The position numbers and the translations under genes were made by a program. DNA of 64,000 bases from Acanthosepion lycidas (Eukaryota; Mollusca; Cephalopoda; Sepiida; Sepiidae): positions 80,596,398-80,660,397 of the forward strand of contig OZ010574.1 of assembly GCA_963932145.1 (NCBI GenBank). The letters run 5' to 3'. Shown piece after piece: positions 1 to 11,854 of this stretch. The notes under the pieces were generated by a model. It was not told the origin of the DNA. It made no database searches and saw only the letters and a program-made list of their open reading frames with translations. Numbering within the stretch: the stretch's first letter is position 1; the number at the start of each line of letters is the position of its first letter.

Positions 1-131
1 ATGGACCTCACAGCGCTTAAGTACGTGAATTTCCTATGATCGAGCCTTTCAGGAAGAAATTAGCAATTTTGCTGGATGACTAAGTATCAAATTGTTTGAT
101 CTTCTTTGAATACGAATCTCGTATTTTTAAT
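1..131. other. AT-rich DNA, nothing recognised
   Basis: No open frame, tandem repeat or recognisable element part was seen in this edge segment. Confidence 0.5.
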
Positions 132-175
132 GTCGTATCACTTCAGGACGTAGGCGGTCATGGCTCTCCACTGAT
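132..175 (-). mobile_element. RTE-type LINE 3' scrap
   Basis: A short stretch reading on the minus strand as WRAMTAY-like matches the conserved end of the RTE LINE ORF seen more fully at 6364-6600 and 33540-33780. Only about 40 bases are recognisable, so this is a weak call based on within-window similarity. Confidence 0.35.
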
Positions 176-254
176 TCGTTTTCATATTATCCGTGAATTA
201 CCTTGTGAAAGATAATGGAGTAATACTCCTTTGCTTTCTCTATCGTTTGGATGT

Positions 255-305
255 CCGTCTCTTAGACTGGTTGCCAGTCAAGGCTAAAAGCCCTAATTGC
301 TGGGA
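255..305 (+). repeat. Short dispersed motif, copy 1 of 3
   Basis: The segment contains TTAGACTGGTTGCCAGTC followed by AAGGCTAAAAGCCC. Related copies lie at 4510-4560 on the plus strand and 60135-60180 on the minus strand. It is probably an internal piece of a dispersed SINE or LINE tail. The family is not identified. Confidence 0.4.
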
Positions 306-439
306 GAAGAATGATTGATAAGCTTCAGTGTGACTGAGGTCCTACAGTCATATCACCGTTCTCTTTTGATCACCAAAGTTAACTGATGTCGAGCCTGGCC
401 AGTATCGAGATGGTTGACCGCTTGGAAATAACAGGTGCT

Positions 440-625
440 GCAAGCTTGGATGTGCCGGTGGTGTGATGGATAACGGCTCGGAATTGAACATCGGAAAGCC
501 GAGTTCCAATTCCAGCCGGGTTCGCTATATTCACATACACGCAAATAGCATTGGGAAAAGTATGAATCCACTTTTTCAGTAAATCATTATCATCTCCAAA
601 AATTCTAACAGTGTTTTCTAACTTT
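440..625 (+). mobile_element. tRNA-derived SINE
   Basis: The head reads GGTGTGATGGATAACGGC and is followed by a B-box-like GTTCCAATTCCAGCC. A tail block then gives TATATTCACATACACGC and AAATCATTATCATCTCC. The same order (A-box-like 'GTAATGGATA', B-box-like 'GTTCGAATTC', 'acattyac', 'aaatcattgtta') is shared with 10084-10275, 13168-13290, 21625-21850 and 25738-25895. Octopus SINEs derived from tRNA are described in the literature. Assignment to a named family is not possible by eye. Confidence 0.6.
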
Positions 626-659
626 AAATAATCTGTAAAGTATCGATAATCAGTGAAAA

Positions 660-1085
660 AAAAAATCAATAATGTAATAGACTAGCACGGAATTTGAACT
701 TGAATCGTTGATTTCATCTTCTTCACCGATACCTCTTACACTACTCATACGTCTTCTGATTGATTTATTTCACTGCATTAATATTTTTGGTTAGGATTTT
801 AATTATACCTATGCTAGACATATTCTGTCAGTTCTAATGCATTCTCATTATAAAACCATTAGCAATGGATTCATATAATACATAAATAGATCTCCCCTCG
901 TATTAATAATTACATCAGTTCTTGACGACAACCGACAATCCCTTTCTTCATTATTTTCAGTTCATATCTGTAGTAAAATTATGAGCGATGCATTTAGGTT
1001 TAATCTATAATAACCTTATTTTATCTATTGTATTTATTCCTAACCACTGAAAATCAATTTCCCTGACAAAATCTTTAATAATATA
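660..1085. other. AT-rich spacer
   Basis: AT-rich sequence without an open frame, tandem repeat or recognisable element part was seen here. Confidence 0.5.
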
Positions 1086-1089
1086 TTTA

Positions 1090-2540
1090 CATTATAGATT
1101 CCAGTTTTTGACATGTGTACTGATTTTCATTGGTTTAGACCAATGCGAAGTAGAATTGGGGAAGCAACACAGAAGGTTGATGCACTTGTAGAAGTCGGCT
1201 CTCAATTCGGCGTCGTGCAGGACAGCAGCCAGGTACTGATGGTCAACCCTGTCGAATGCCTTGGATTGATACAAATTGATCAGCACCGCTTCAGTCGACG
1301 AAAGTCAAGAAAACTCCGCTAAATAGATTCTTCATCACAGAGATCAAGTTCCTTGGTAAATCGGCTCGCGAAATACCACCAAAACGCCTCACACATGTCG
1401 TTGGTCGGTCACAGGGTAGCTGATCTGGGGTGTTGACCTGCCGAATGGAACGATCGGAACAACGACATATTTCCTCCTTGTGCAATTCTGCACCCATGTT
1501 CACCGCTCAGTTAGATATCTTCTTTAACGTTTGTCTAACTACCTGACCCTGGTGGTGCTCGCTAGCCACTCGTTCTAGAGCCTGCCTAGCTAAACCTATT
1601 TCTAGGGCATCCCTGCACCAACTTCCACCCGGGCGAGATTATTTTTAAGTGCTTTCACTTTTTAGCTTTATCTAAGGAGAGTTGCTCACTATATTCAGTG
1701 GTGAAAATTTAATCCTATCTTAAACCTCTCCCACCACTTATTCCTAATAAGCGCCCAATTTTACTATTGCTGCACTTATTTTGTCACCTGTTGCCGGAAG
1801 TCCTTCCTGTCCTGTTGAACTTCCAGTGTTCAGCTATTCTAGGCATAGAGTCTAACGCCTTTAGGGAACAGACAAGTCTATGATCAGAATAGTTTAACCA
1901 GTGGAACATGGAAAAATCTAGCAAATCTATATCGACCCTTCTCACTAACATTCTATCCAGAAGTAGACGACCACTTAAGAGCTCACGTCCACATTACCGC
2001 CCCGGATGATCGATCCGGTATCTATCGGCGAGACCAAACTCGTCGACCAGATAAAACAGGTTACGATCACTCAACCTCCCGCTAGCTCCCAGCCCTTATC
2101 TATGCTTCGGTGCAGGATGGAATCCCAGTCTACCATTAAAACTAAAATGGGTCTATCAGGAACGATCCCAGCTGATGGAAGAACGAAACATACTCCGTCC
2201 GGTCGTTGGGCGCATAAACCACAACGATCTGAAACGAAGTGCTTTTTCACGGCAATACCGGCTAAGATCAACCGACCTCCCACACCGACAAGGACAAAGT
2301 CCACCCACGCACCCAGGTTACGCTTCACCAACAAGGAAACTCCTCTGGCTAGTCGTTTCCTGTATGTTGAATAGACAACAAAGTCGCTAGACAACACACG
2401 AGCATCGACGTCACAAAATGTGCTTCCTGGATCGCGGCCACATCTACACCGAAGGATAAGAGGACACGAAACAAGCGAGTAGCCTTACCCCGATCCCTCA
2501 AGCCGGTAATGTTCCTCTAAAGCAGCATATTCTACGGGCC
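1090..2540 (-). pseudogene. Tx1/L1-like LINE ORF2 remnant (APE endonuclease plus RT piece)
   Basis: Read on the minus strand from about 2530, the translation starts with an apurinic-endonuclease-type N-terminus (GVDVAAIQEAHFV). It continues through SSDFVVYSTYRKRLARGVSLLVKR and VLMVDWDSIL, and ends the domain with DRYRIDHPG near 2000. Further downstream, at 1290-1225, a reverse transcriptase motif of the form QSKAFDRVDHQYL is visible. Frameshifts, stops and a missing stretch between endonuclease and RT make it non-functional. Such proteins nick DNA and reverse-transcribe their own RNA. The 'DVDAR...SSDFVVYS' endonuclease resembles Tx1-type LINEs of molluscs; that family call is from memory. 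A second copy of the endonuclease start lies inverted at 3889-3990. Confidence 0.7.
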
Positions 2541-2544
2541 CTTT

Positions 2545-3135
2545 TTTCTTGGGCCTATTGGAGGCCCAAGCTCATATCGATATATTAGGCTGATGGTGGT
2601 GAAACTCAGCCATTATGATCATAGCCACACCATAGCACGCACAAAATGTTCACAAACAGTAAAATATAACGCAGTCGTAACAACATGGACAGAAACAAAG
2701 ACAAAAATGAACACTTACAGTTTTTTCCAATAAATGTCGAAAATAGACTATTCCAGTTCTGATAGGGAATGATTGTAAAATTTATAGACAAAACCACTCA
2801 AATGCATGCTGGGATTTCTTCCTAACCGATAAGATAGTCCACTTGTCGATGTCATTTGACTTAGTCCCAGTCTGTCTTGTCTTGAAGTCAGAATGCTACG
2901 TTCGTTTATCTGAATTCGATCTTGTATGTCAGTCCCAATTCTTAGTTGTGAACTGCCATATTACTTTTAATTTGCCTTATTACTGTTGATTTGCCTTGCA
3001 TATATTATTTGTTGACTTTATATTCATTTTTGCTTTGTCCTATTCTTTTTCTTGATACAAATTTTGTCAATTCTGTTTATTGGTCAGTTTTGCCATTTAT
3101 TTACATGTAACCATGGTCACTCATTCTACAAAATC
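2545..3135. other. Spacer
   Basis: Beyond the LINE boundary there is a CCC/GGG-rich stretch at 2535-2575 with the inverted pair GGGCCT/AGGCCC. The rest is T-rich DNA without coding signal. Confidence 0.4.
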
Positions 3136-3175
3136 AATGGAGAGGCATGATCGCCTAAGTTCTAAATGAACCAAG
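3136..3175 (+). mobile_element. RTE-type LINE 3' scrap
   Basis: TGGAGAGGCATGATCGCCTA corresponds to the W-R-x-M-I-A end of the RTE ORF found at 6364-6600. This is a degraded 3' fragment only. Confidence 0.35.
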
Positions 3176-3544
3176 TATTTTTTAAAAACAAATCAAACTC
3201 TTGAAACGAACAAGGCCGGCAATTTCACATATTATTTGCAGTTATGGCGTTCTATTCCCCGAATGTTATTCTCACTGAGGAGTTTTATTTGCTAAAGTTT
3301 TGAGTCCCGAAGAATATTTTAAAGTTACTGCCCAAATTTTGGGCAAGCTGATATGCACAACATACTCTTCGTAAGTGTGCTCTAGTTTTTACGCAGGAAA
3401 CAAACTGTTATTATTCCTCTTAAATATAAATGTTAGTTTTTTTTTTCAAAGGATCTTTAAATATCTATTTTGAACATGGACAGAGAAACTTTAGCACTTT
3501 TATCAATGAAAAAAAGAATTATTGCACGACTTTCAAAGGAAACC

Positions 3545-3780
3545 AAAATCATTTTCCTTATAGTCCTGGGTATGACAAAAAATTACATCCGGCAGCAAGA
3601 TTTCTGATAGGAAGATTGGTGGTTTTGATGAGCGTGGAACCAACTCTTAATTGACGTTGTTCCCAGGTTCACTCTGAGCCGCGGTGGTAGCACCTGTTAG
3701 GGTTCCAGCTATGGGCAAATAATGAAGCACCAAACAAAAAAACTATGAAAATATGAAAATACATTTTATAGTAAAATATC
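3545..3780 (+). repeat. Unclassified dispersed repeat R1, plus copy
   Basis: This segment is the inverted counterpart of 5520-5720. Shared blocks include GGCAGCAAG(A/G)(T/C)TTCTGAT, GGTTTTGA(T/G)GAG, CTTAATTG, GGTGGTAGCACCTGTTAGG and AACTATGAAA. The block contains a T/C-rich portion and ends near short A/T tandem repeats at 3785-3880. It carries no protein that can be recognised. It may be the 3' end of a LINE or a SINE. Confidence 0.55.
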
Positions 3781-3782
3781 AA

Positions 3783-3885
3783 CAATACATTTTTATATAA
3801 AAAATGGCCAACAATATATATTTATAGCAAAATAATCAACAATACATTTTTTTAAAAAATGACCATCAATGCATTTTATCTGTAG
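3783..3885. repeat. A/T-rich imperfect tandem repeat
   Basis: About two imperfect copies of a roughly 50-bp unit built around CAACAATACATTTTT followed by AAAAAATGGCC or AAAAAATGACC. A related CAACAATACATTTTA motif lies on the minus strand near 5440-5460, next to the other copy of repeat R1. The tandem block is therefore probably part of that element. Confidence 0.5.
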
Positions 3886-3888
3886 ATG

Positions 3889-3990
3889 GAGACATTTTGT
3901 GACGTCGATGCTCGTGTGTTGTCTAGCGACTTTGTTGTCTATTCAACATACAGGAAACGACTAGCCAAAGGAATATCCTTGTTGGTGATT
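3889..3990 (+). mobile_element. Tx1-like LINE endonuclease fragment, inverted copy
   Basis: The translation reads DVDARVLSSDFVVYSTYRK and then RLAKGISLLV before similarity is lost. It is almost base-for-base the reverse complement of 2333-2425, so two copies of one LINE family sit about 1.5 kb apart in opposite orientation. Confidence 0.7.
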
Positions 3991-4069
3991 CAAACTGCAT
4001 TCAAACTATTTAGATTTCGGCATTAGATAAACCATAGAGGATGATATCCCATTAAACAAAATCGGTCAA

Positions 4070-4300
4070 ACAGCCAACACTTTTAGGCGGTTTTGAGGAG
4101 TGTGGAACAAACTCCTGAGAGGATGCTTTCCTAACCTTTACAATCTTCACCTACTCAAGTCGAAAGTCAACCGTTGTCTATGTTACATATCCTCATAATC
4201 TACAACTCTTACATCCATAAAAACAATCCTTATTCATTAACTCTCTGCTCGGGCGTCTCTTAGGCCTTGTATTGGGCGAAAATAGCATAAAAGATCATAT
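4070..4300 (+). mobile_element. CR1/jockey-like LINE 3' end
   Basis: The plus strand encodes VWNKLLRGCFPNLYNLHLLK and then SKVNRCLCYIS, the recurrent C-terminal 'Lpr.cFp..YNL.lFKs.vN' signature of LINE ORF2 proteins also seen at 14481-15045 and 42690-42900. It ends in an ALYWAK-like stretch. Only the last about 70 codons survive. Confidence 0.6.
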
Positions 4301-4499
4301 TAATATTATGCTTAGTTTTATTAGACATATCACAATGATAGCTAAGCAGAAAACCCCCTGTTTATTTCCTTCGTTTCATGCGACTAATCTACGAAGTATA
4401 GAGCCACAGCTTCACCACTCTGGGTGTTGCTGCTGTGGTTTCTATAACTGGACTTTTTACAAGGTAAAGTTGCCAGCCTGACGTCCAACTGGTTTTAAT

Positions 4500-4600
4500 T
4501 TAGAGTTTTCCTTCTCTTAGACCGGTTGCCATCCAAAACTAAGGAGCCTACTATGGCCTTGCTGCTTGAGCCATAGCTGAGAAGTGAAGGATTCATACCG
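4500..4600 (+). repeat. Short dispersed motif, copy 2 of 3
   Basis: TTAGACCGGTTGCCATCCAA is similar to 255-305 and to the reverse complement of 60135-60180. Confidence 0.35.
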
Positions 4601-4604
4601 TACT

Positions 4605-5460
4605 TAAATGTGTTTGTATGAAAGCGAGCGCAATGACCTTAGATGGCATTTTAACTCCACGCGCCGTTTTTATTTTTAGCACTGATATCGCTACGCTACG
4701 CGCACATTAACTAAATCTATTAACCTAGTTTAACCGAGTTTGGCACAAGATCACAAGTGTTGGAAACTCAATGGTTGCAAAATAATTAAGCCAATAATGA
4801 CCTTTAAAATTCGCTAGAAAGTGGGTATTCCACAGTGAAATTCCAAGATATTTACCAAGTTTATAAGTAATAGCTGGTGGGAATAGATTTCTAACCAATT
4901 TTAATCTGAGACGTTTGTCATATACCCGACTTTGCAGATTTTTATACAGAATTATTTACATTGTACTTGGATATATCACGTGAATGTGAAATTGCTGACT
5001 TTAAATAAAATGAATTCAAAAGATTTATTTGAAAGCAATGATTCCTTCAGTTCAAATATTTACACTTGCCATCTATATATTCGTTTCTTTATGGAAAAAA
5101 GTCTTCAGTTCCCTTCCTAAAGTGAAGAATTCTTCATTCAAAAACAAAACAAAAATATTGTAAATTCTTAGAAGGCTTCCTTAACTGCATTCTAACTGGA
5201 AATATTCTTACAAAGAAGTGGCCAAAATACTTGAAAAAAATCACCATCTCTATGAAAAACGTTGTGTGAATTGATAGAAAGAATACCCCTCTTCGACTGA
5301 TTCAACTTCGCTAACATCGTTTTCACAGTATAAAAATGGACAATATCTTAATGAAAAATATTTTATTTGAATTTTAAATTTCTTATTTCAAATTTATCTA
5401 CATGTGTTATTTTAAACGCAATTTTATGCCTTCAACCACAGATAAAATGTATTGTTGGTT
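4605..5460. other. AT-rich spacer
   Basis: There is a short CpG-containing patch at 4655-4705. The remainder is AT-rich with no coding or repeat signal that I can support. Confidence 0.4.
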
Positions 5461-5466
5461 GTTTTG

Positions 5467-5468
5467 CG

Positions 5469-5503
<35 letters not shown>

Positions 5504-5512
5504 ATGTGTGTT
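5467..5512. repeat. (TA)n(TG)n microsatellite
   Basis: A compound dinucleotide run of about 45 bp: TA repeats followed by TG repeats with one TATG interruption. Confidence 0.9.
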
Positions 5513-5519
5513 GCTGATA

Positions 5520-5725
5520 TAAAAATTCATTTTATACTTTCATAGTTTGGTTTTTGTTTTAGGGATTCATTTTTTGCCTATAGCTAGGTCCCTAACAGGT
5601 GCTACCACCCCGGCTAAAGTGGACCTTGGAACAATAGCAATTAAGAGGAGATTCCAGACTCCTCAAAACCCTCAATCTCCCGATCAGAAGCCTTGCTGCC
5701 GAGTGTAGTTTATCGGATCCATATG
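5520..5725 (-). repeat. Unclassified dispersed repeat R1, minus copy
   Basis: The reverse complement matches 3545-3780 over about 200 bp, including GGTGGTAGCACCTGTTAGG and the GGCAGCAAGGCTTCTGAT block. The two copies are inverted and about 1.8 kb apart. Confidence 0.55.
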
Positions 5726-5811
5726 TAAATAACCCTGTACATTTTTACAGCTACAGTATATAAAGACTAATACTTTTCTTCCTTATATGAGTTGCTATAT
5801 TTTAAAATGTT

Positions 5812-5884
5812 AACTCTCTCTCTCCCCCTATATATATATATGTGTGTGTGTGTGCACGCGCGCGTATGTGTGCGTGTGTGTACA
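5812..5884. repeat. (TC)n(TA)n(TG)n compound microsatellite
   Basis: Short TC, TA and TG dinucleotide runs follow each other, with a CGCGCG interruption near 5857. Confidence 0.85.
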
Positions 5885-6123
5885 GAAAGCGAGAAGGAAA
5901 GACGGACAAAGAGAAAGTGTAACATAGAAATCAATACTGCTTAGTCGCTATCAGTTTCACGGCTCAAACGAACTCCTGACCACGAGAATATTTCTCAGAT
6001 AAATATAGCAAATTCGATATAATATAATTGCAAATATATATATGCGTGAAAAAATTATATATAATATTATATATTTAGGAACATGTTAGGACATTGTTTT
6101 CCACTTTCTCATTAATTTGCCTA

Positions 6124-6834
<711 letters not shown>

Positions 6835-6839
6835 TATAT

Positions 6840-7335
6840 ATAGTATCAAATAAAATTAAATATTCAATTCATCTCATTTGCTACTATTAATGCCTCTCTG
6901 TCGCTGTCTCATTACATCGGTCACACTACTACATGCCTATCCAGACGAATTACATTACACCTATCCGACCATAGCTCTATTAGAACCTATTTAAACACGC
7001 ACACACAAACTTACCAGACTCCATCTGAAATATACTCGTAGAAAATACAAACATAATAACCTCATCCACATGTAAAAAAGAAAGATTAAAAATAATTGAA
7101 GACTGAATGATAAAAAAGAAAAAAACAACAATCAATAATATTAAATACGAACATGGTCACTATAACGCTTAGTATATACACACAACCCAAACATCCAGTT
7201 AAAAAGAAAATACTTGTTCGAATATAAGAAAAATTAAATAAAAAGCTTAATCGCACTACCTAGTCTGTCGTCTTTAATGAAACATGTATAAATGAGGGAT
7301 TGCTACCAGAATACACAATTATCAATTTATCCACT
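6840..7335. other. AT-rich spacer
   Basis: A-rich sequence without open frames or recognised repeats. Confidence 0.4.
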
Positions 7336-7339
7336 GTAC

Positions 7340-7605
7340 CATGTGTTCTTGAGGCGTTAGTTAGCTGCAGTGACAGTACCCAAAGAGTGTGAGTTCAATA
7401 CCTGGTTAAGGCGGTGGAGAACTTGGAGAGGGGAATTAACAGGAGATAACTGATAACTAACATCCATTAGACATGGCACGTGGAACTAGAACAGTCTACC
7501 CCAGCCAGCGAAATTAAGGACTGAGTTCGACATTCCAACCACCTGAGGAAGGCCGGAGTGTACAACAGCCGAAACGTTGTGATAAATGTGGCAAAAAAAA
7601 AAAAA
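7340..7605 (+). mobile_element. SINE-like element with CTGA-GA...GAAAC core
   Basis: A tRNA-like head (GTTAGCTGCAGTGACAG, then GAGTTCAATACCTGG as B box) is followed about 170 bp later by ACCTGAGGAAGGC and GCCGAAACGTTGTGA and a 14-nt A-run. The last block recurs at 20245-20300 and in modified form at 21950-21990. The A-run at the end suggests retroposition. Confidence 0.45.
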
Positions 7606-7691
7606 ATGAGGACGATAGTCTGAACAATGTAAATAGTGTACATAATACCTCATCTCAGAATTATAGACAGATAATAAATACGCAATTATCA

Positions 7692-7806
<115 letters not shown>

Positions 7807-7809
7807 ATA

Positions 7810-8049
7810 ATTGTGTATTTGGGCAGAAATCACTCTTTTATACAAGTTTCATTAAAAAAAAAATAAAAAGACTGACAAAGTACTGCAGTTAAGTTTTATT
7901 TTATGTGATTTTTCTTCCGTTTTTATATCTTTCTTCTTTTATGGACATAATTTATGTAGAAATCGTGTGGATGTTCTGTACGTCCGAGCGCTTTTGGTGA
8001 TAGTTTTAGGACAATTTTATTTTTAAATTAATGTATGAATTGTTTTATG

Positions 8050-8052
<3 letters not shown>
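7810..8052. other. AT-rich spacer
   Basis: Between two microsatellites; no coding signal was seen. Confidence 0.4.
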
Positions 8053-8101
<49 letters not shown>

Positions 8102-8160
8102 TATATATATTTGTAGAGAGAGAGAGAGATAGACAGAGAGTGGGAAAGAGAGAGAGAGAA
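8053..8160. repeat. (TA)n(GA)n microsatellite
   Basis: TA repeats with an AAATA interruption are followed by an imperfect GA tract to about 8160. Confidence 0.9.
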
Positions 8161-8508
8161 GCTTAGTCCTATACGTACATATATGTATATGTGTCTAAAG
8201 ACGAAAAACAGAAGTGAAACTCACATATGTCGGGCGTGACTAAAATAAACTAAGCCAAGAACGTACCCATCGCATCGAAAAAGGACATTAGCACATGTAA
8301 TCGACTGATTAAATGCTCGTTTCAGTGATTGATTATATCGAATCTGAATTCGCACATATTTTTTTTTCTCTCTACTGGGTGCAAGCGTCACGTGAATGAG
8401 ATGAACAGTCATGGCCACCTGTACAGAGGTTGTTGGCTTTGGCTTTTGTGAATTAAGCTCTCAGAAGGTATTCTGCTTCTAATACAGTCCCACTCGTGGC
8501 TGTTGAGA

Positions 8509-8913
8509 TCAATAGGGGAAAAGACATTCCCTGCCAACGCAGCTGCCAGTGGAAAGTAAGAAGAAATTGAGTTTCTCTAGAAACTCAAATTTGTCCGCCT
8601 CTGCTCTTCTACTGCTTGTTTGGTTTTCTTCAAAATATAGACAACCTAGGGGGACATCTCTTGACATTTGTTCCAATACGCGGATTATTTTTCCCATTAT
8701 CAGTAGTTAGTGCCAAAGATGAAAGTGGTAGGTTAGAACTTTAGAAGTACAAATGATACGACTGTGATTACATTCGTCGTGCTCATCCTCCAGTATCAAG
8801 GCTAACACTAAGTATTGGTTATTACAAATTCTTCTGCGAAGTAGAGGACAAAATGAATCTTTTCTAGCCACTAGGCATAATCTGGAAATGTTTTTTAGCA
8901 GTATACACCACAA
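8509..8913 (-). other. Two adjoining short open frames, unrecognised
   Basis: On the minus strand two consecutive frames, 8913-8707 (68 codons) and 8697-8509 (62 codons), are separated by about 10 bases. The upstream one has a basic segment (RRRIC) and an acidic EDEHDE segment. Neither resembles a family I know. They may be parts of an old element or chance frames. No splice sites or start context support them strongly. Confidence 0.15.
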
Positions 8914-8919
8914 TGTTTT

Positions 8920-9830
8920 AATGTTAAATATTATTAATATTCATTATATCTAATGTAAGAAGGAAAATTTAAAATTTACCTACATTTTATATATTCTTTT
9001 AGAGTTTTCTGATTCAATTTATTCGTAATTTTTTGAGTGACTGAAAGTTTTGTCAAGTTTAAGAAACTGTCTGTAATAATTTTAATTACGCTAGTATTAA
9101 AGCAAGTTGCAATATATTTCTATAGAAAAATAATTTCCAATACATTGTTATATATGCTTTTAAGTGTCTCACTGCAATGATAATTCACAATATATATGAA
9201 AATATTGGCGTATCTATCTTTATAAAAGGCGTGTTTGCTGTTATGTAGCATAAAGTAATCAACCTTATACATCTAGCTTTCTTTACCAATACGTGTTGAA
9301 ACTCAGTTGAAATTTACGAACTGAATTATTGATGACTAAAAATGGCAAAATCTGAATACTTCCTACAATACCAAAAATATATTATGAACATTAAAACTTC
9401 ATCTTATGTCGGGCAGCACTCAAATTTGGTAAACAGTCCTGTCTGTGATGACCTTGCTTGAAAAAAAAAAAAAAAGAAAAAAGAAAAAAAAAAGCTCGTA
9501 TTAAAATAATTTACAATGCATTTCTCAACATATTTTTATTTCGGGTTTGCTGTCTGAATATGTAGATTTTCACTAGAATGGATATAAGTTTTCATAGACA
9601 CATTATATAATAGCACTAATGCATTAACGCATGTCTATAATAATATAGATTATAATGCATGTCGATATATTTGCTGTTTCACTATAGATGTTATCATTAC
9701 AGTGAATGAAGTTGTTGAATGTTTTCTTTAATAAATCCTACCATACCATAGTCTTAAAATAATTTCTAATGCATTTTGTGATATTTGCTTTTTAACTATA
9801 CATGCAATTATTATGGTTTTTTAAAATTTT
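8920..9830. other. AT-rich spacer with A-run
   Basis: Very AT-rich DNA. A 40-bp A-rich run with G interruptions lies at 9460-9495. Short recurring phrases such as TTTCTATAG, AATTTCCAATACATT and CACTATA recur several times between 9040 and 9800. This suggests a degenerated long-period repeat, but I cannot define a unit. Confidence 0.35.
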
Positions 9831-9831
9831 T

Positions 9832-10012
9832 TATTTAATAAATCTTATAATTAATTAATTGTTTAATAAATCTTATAATTAATTAATTGTTTAATAAATC
9901 TTATAATTAATTAATTAATAAATCTTATAATTAATTAATTAATAAATCTTATAATTAATTAATTGTTTAATAAATCTTATAATTAATTAATTGTTTAATA
10001 AATCCCATAACT
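9832..10012. repeat. 21-28 bp tandem repeat (AATAAATCTTATAATTAATT)
   Basis: About seven copies of TTAATAAATCTTATAATTAA are separated by either TTGTT or nothing, giving 28-bp and 21-bp unit variants. The last copy is diverged (CCCATAACTAATTG). Confidence 0.9.
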
Positions 10013-10083
10013 AATTGATTGATGTGTTGTTGTCTTTTATAGTTTATCTGCCTTAACCTTTTTGTTTGCGAGTGCATACTTCA

Positions 10084-10275
10084 TTAACAATTTTTTGCAA
10101 AATAACAATGATTTTTCCAGGTTGAAGTCCTACCATTTAACCCGTTGCTGGAGGGGAAGATTGATTCATAATAATCCAAAGAGTATTTGAGCGTAAGTGA
10201 ATGTAACAAACCCAAGCGAAATTCGAACCCAGGTCTCCAATTTCTCAATCCATTACACCACTTGTGCATCTATTC
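10084..10275 (-). mobile_element. tRNA-derived SINE
   Basis: On the minus strand: GTGGTGTAATGGATTGAG, then GGGTTCGAATTTCGC (B box), then GTTACATTCACTTACG, and the tail AAAATCATTGTTATTTTGC. It matches the family at 440-625, 13168-13290, 21625-21850 and 25738-25895. It is the clearest minus-strand copy in the window. Confidence 0.7.
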
Positions 10276-10279
10276 AGAT

Positions 10280-11335
10280 CAAACTATTAGCATTAAAATA
10301 ATTTCTTTTAACTTTTAACCTCAAGCAAGGCGGTAATGCCACTAAGACGCAATTGAAATAGAATGAAAAGACTTTAGTGAAGAAAAAGACTATAAAAGAA
10401 CAGGTTTCAGAAAGACAGAAGATGGCGTTGACGCTGCATTTATAGTTTTGAAGATTGTAGGTGACAGGGAAGAAAGAAACCGGACAAAAGTTCTACAGAT
10501 AAGAAGTACGAGAAAAAGGAACTATTAGAATATTTTAAAATAAACTTTCTCGTAAAATATTTTCTAATAAACTATATGATTTTTGCCACTTCACTATATT
10601 TGTACTAAGAAGGAAGGAAAATTTTCATGAATTTGTTTAATGAAACCTGTTAATTTCATAAACAATTAGTCTTCAAATAAATCGCAAAAATTTTATGCTA
10701 AAGTAATTTTAACTGAAATTATTTTGGTGAGAAAATTACCAAAACAATTTCCAATCCATTTTATATGAAAATAATTCGAAAACGCAAAAATAATTTCGAA
10801 GGCATTATCATATATCTATTGTTTCGTTGCATATGTAATTAGAAGGAAAATTTTAACAACATTAATTAGATAAACAGAAACGGCAGAAACGATAAAAACT
10901 GATTTTCATTGGCTGAAATCTAGAAGCAATCAAACCAATAAAAGCTCAGGCCAAATTTTCCGAATTCCTGTAAGAGATCACAAAGTTGGCCAGGAGGTGA
11001 TCGCAATTGGTCGGGTTACTTGGCAGAGGATACCTGATGCGTTTACAGTCACGAATCTACCATAGACAACTAGAATATACATCACTGACCAAGCTTGAAC
11101 TACAAATATGTTTTTTGAACTTTAATAATTAAAATGAAAGTTTTGATTTATTTGTTTAATAAATCGTAAACATTAGTATTACGATTTAGTAGACATGTAA
11201 ATGGAAGAGAAAATAATGACATAATCAAGATGTTAACATTCCAAACGACTTCAAATAAAAGATTAGGAAAGACCCCACCCCAATCAATACTGAAAATAGC
11301 AATAACAGCTACTGGAAATCTGTTTTAAGAGAAAG
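10280..11335. other. AT-rich spacer
   Basis: No coding region was recognised. Short phrases such as AAAATTTTAACAACATTAATTAGAT and TTTGTTTAATAAATCGTAAA resemble pieces of the 9-10 kb repeat-rich DNA. Confidence 0.35.
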
Positions 11336-11339
11336 ACTT

Positions 11340-11850
11340 TATAAATTTCAACCAAAAGCAGTACCTGCTGCTCGATCAGTGAATGCCAAATTTTTCCTTG
11401 TAGGGAAACAGTTAATATTACAATTAGCATTACGGTCATTACCATTATGATTATTAGTAATCTGATCATTAGTATTACGATCATTAGTATCCTTCCTATT
11501 TTCATTGATATCTTCGTTCTTTTCATGTTCCGACCATAAGTATCTTTCTTTAGAACCACGTCTTTGTTGCTTCGTAAGAAAACTGTTAAGCATTCACTGC
11601 TAAATAATTCTGATATTACATAGTAATTTAGCAATCTATTTTTTCTAAAAAAAAAATTTCCTGTTTATTAATATTTTGTTTAGATTTTAGAAGGCATCTA
11701 TCGCCTTTGAATTTCTGCGTCACGTTTTCGGTTGTCGAAAAAAAAACACTGATTGTTAAATATCTGTATTTGATTCTGATCCCTCCTGTTCGTAGCTCAT
11801 AGCTTGGACGATTACTCTTGCTAACGACCATACATACTCTCTTCTTACAA
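11340..11850 (-). pseudogene. RTE-type LINE RT C-terminal remnant
   Basis: Reading the minus strand from 11831, MVVSKSNRPSYELRTGGIRI is followed by frameshifted remains of the KFKYLGS region. Next come the LLKSKQNINKQEI region and, at 11600-11480, YYVISELFSSEC and a basic helix. The same order is found at 20560-21235 and 28684-28770 plus 27774-27215, which fixes the family. It has several frameshifts. The lower end is replaced by an AT-rich low-complexity piece (GATCATTAGTATTACG iterations, 11430-11500). Confidence 0.6.
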
Positions 11851-11854
11851 TTAC

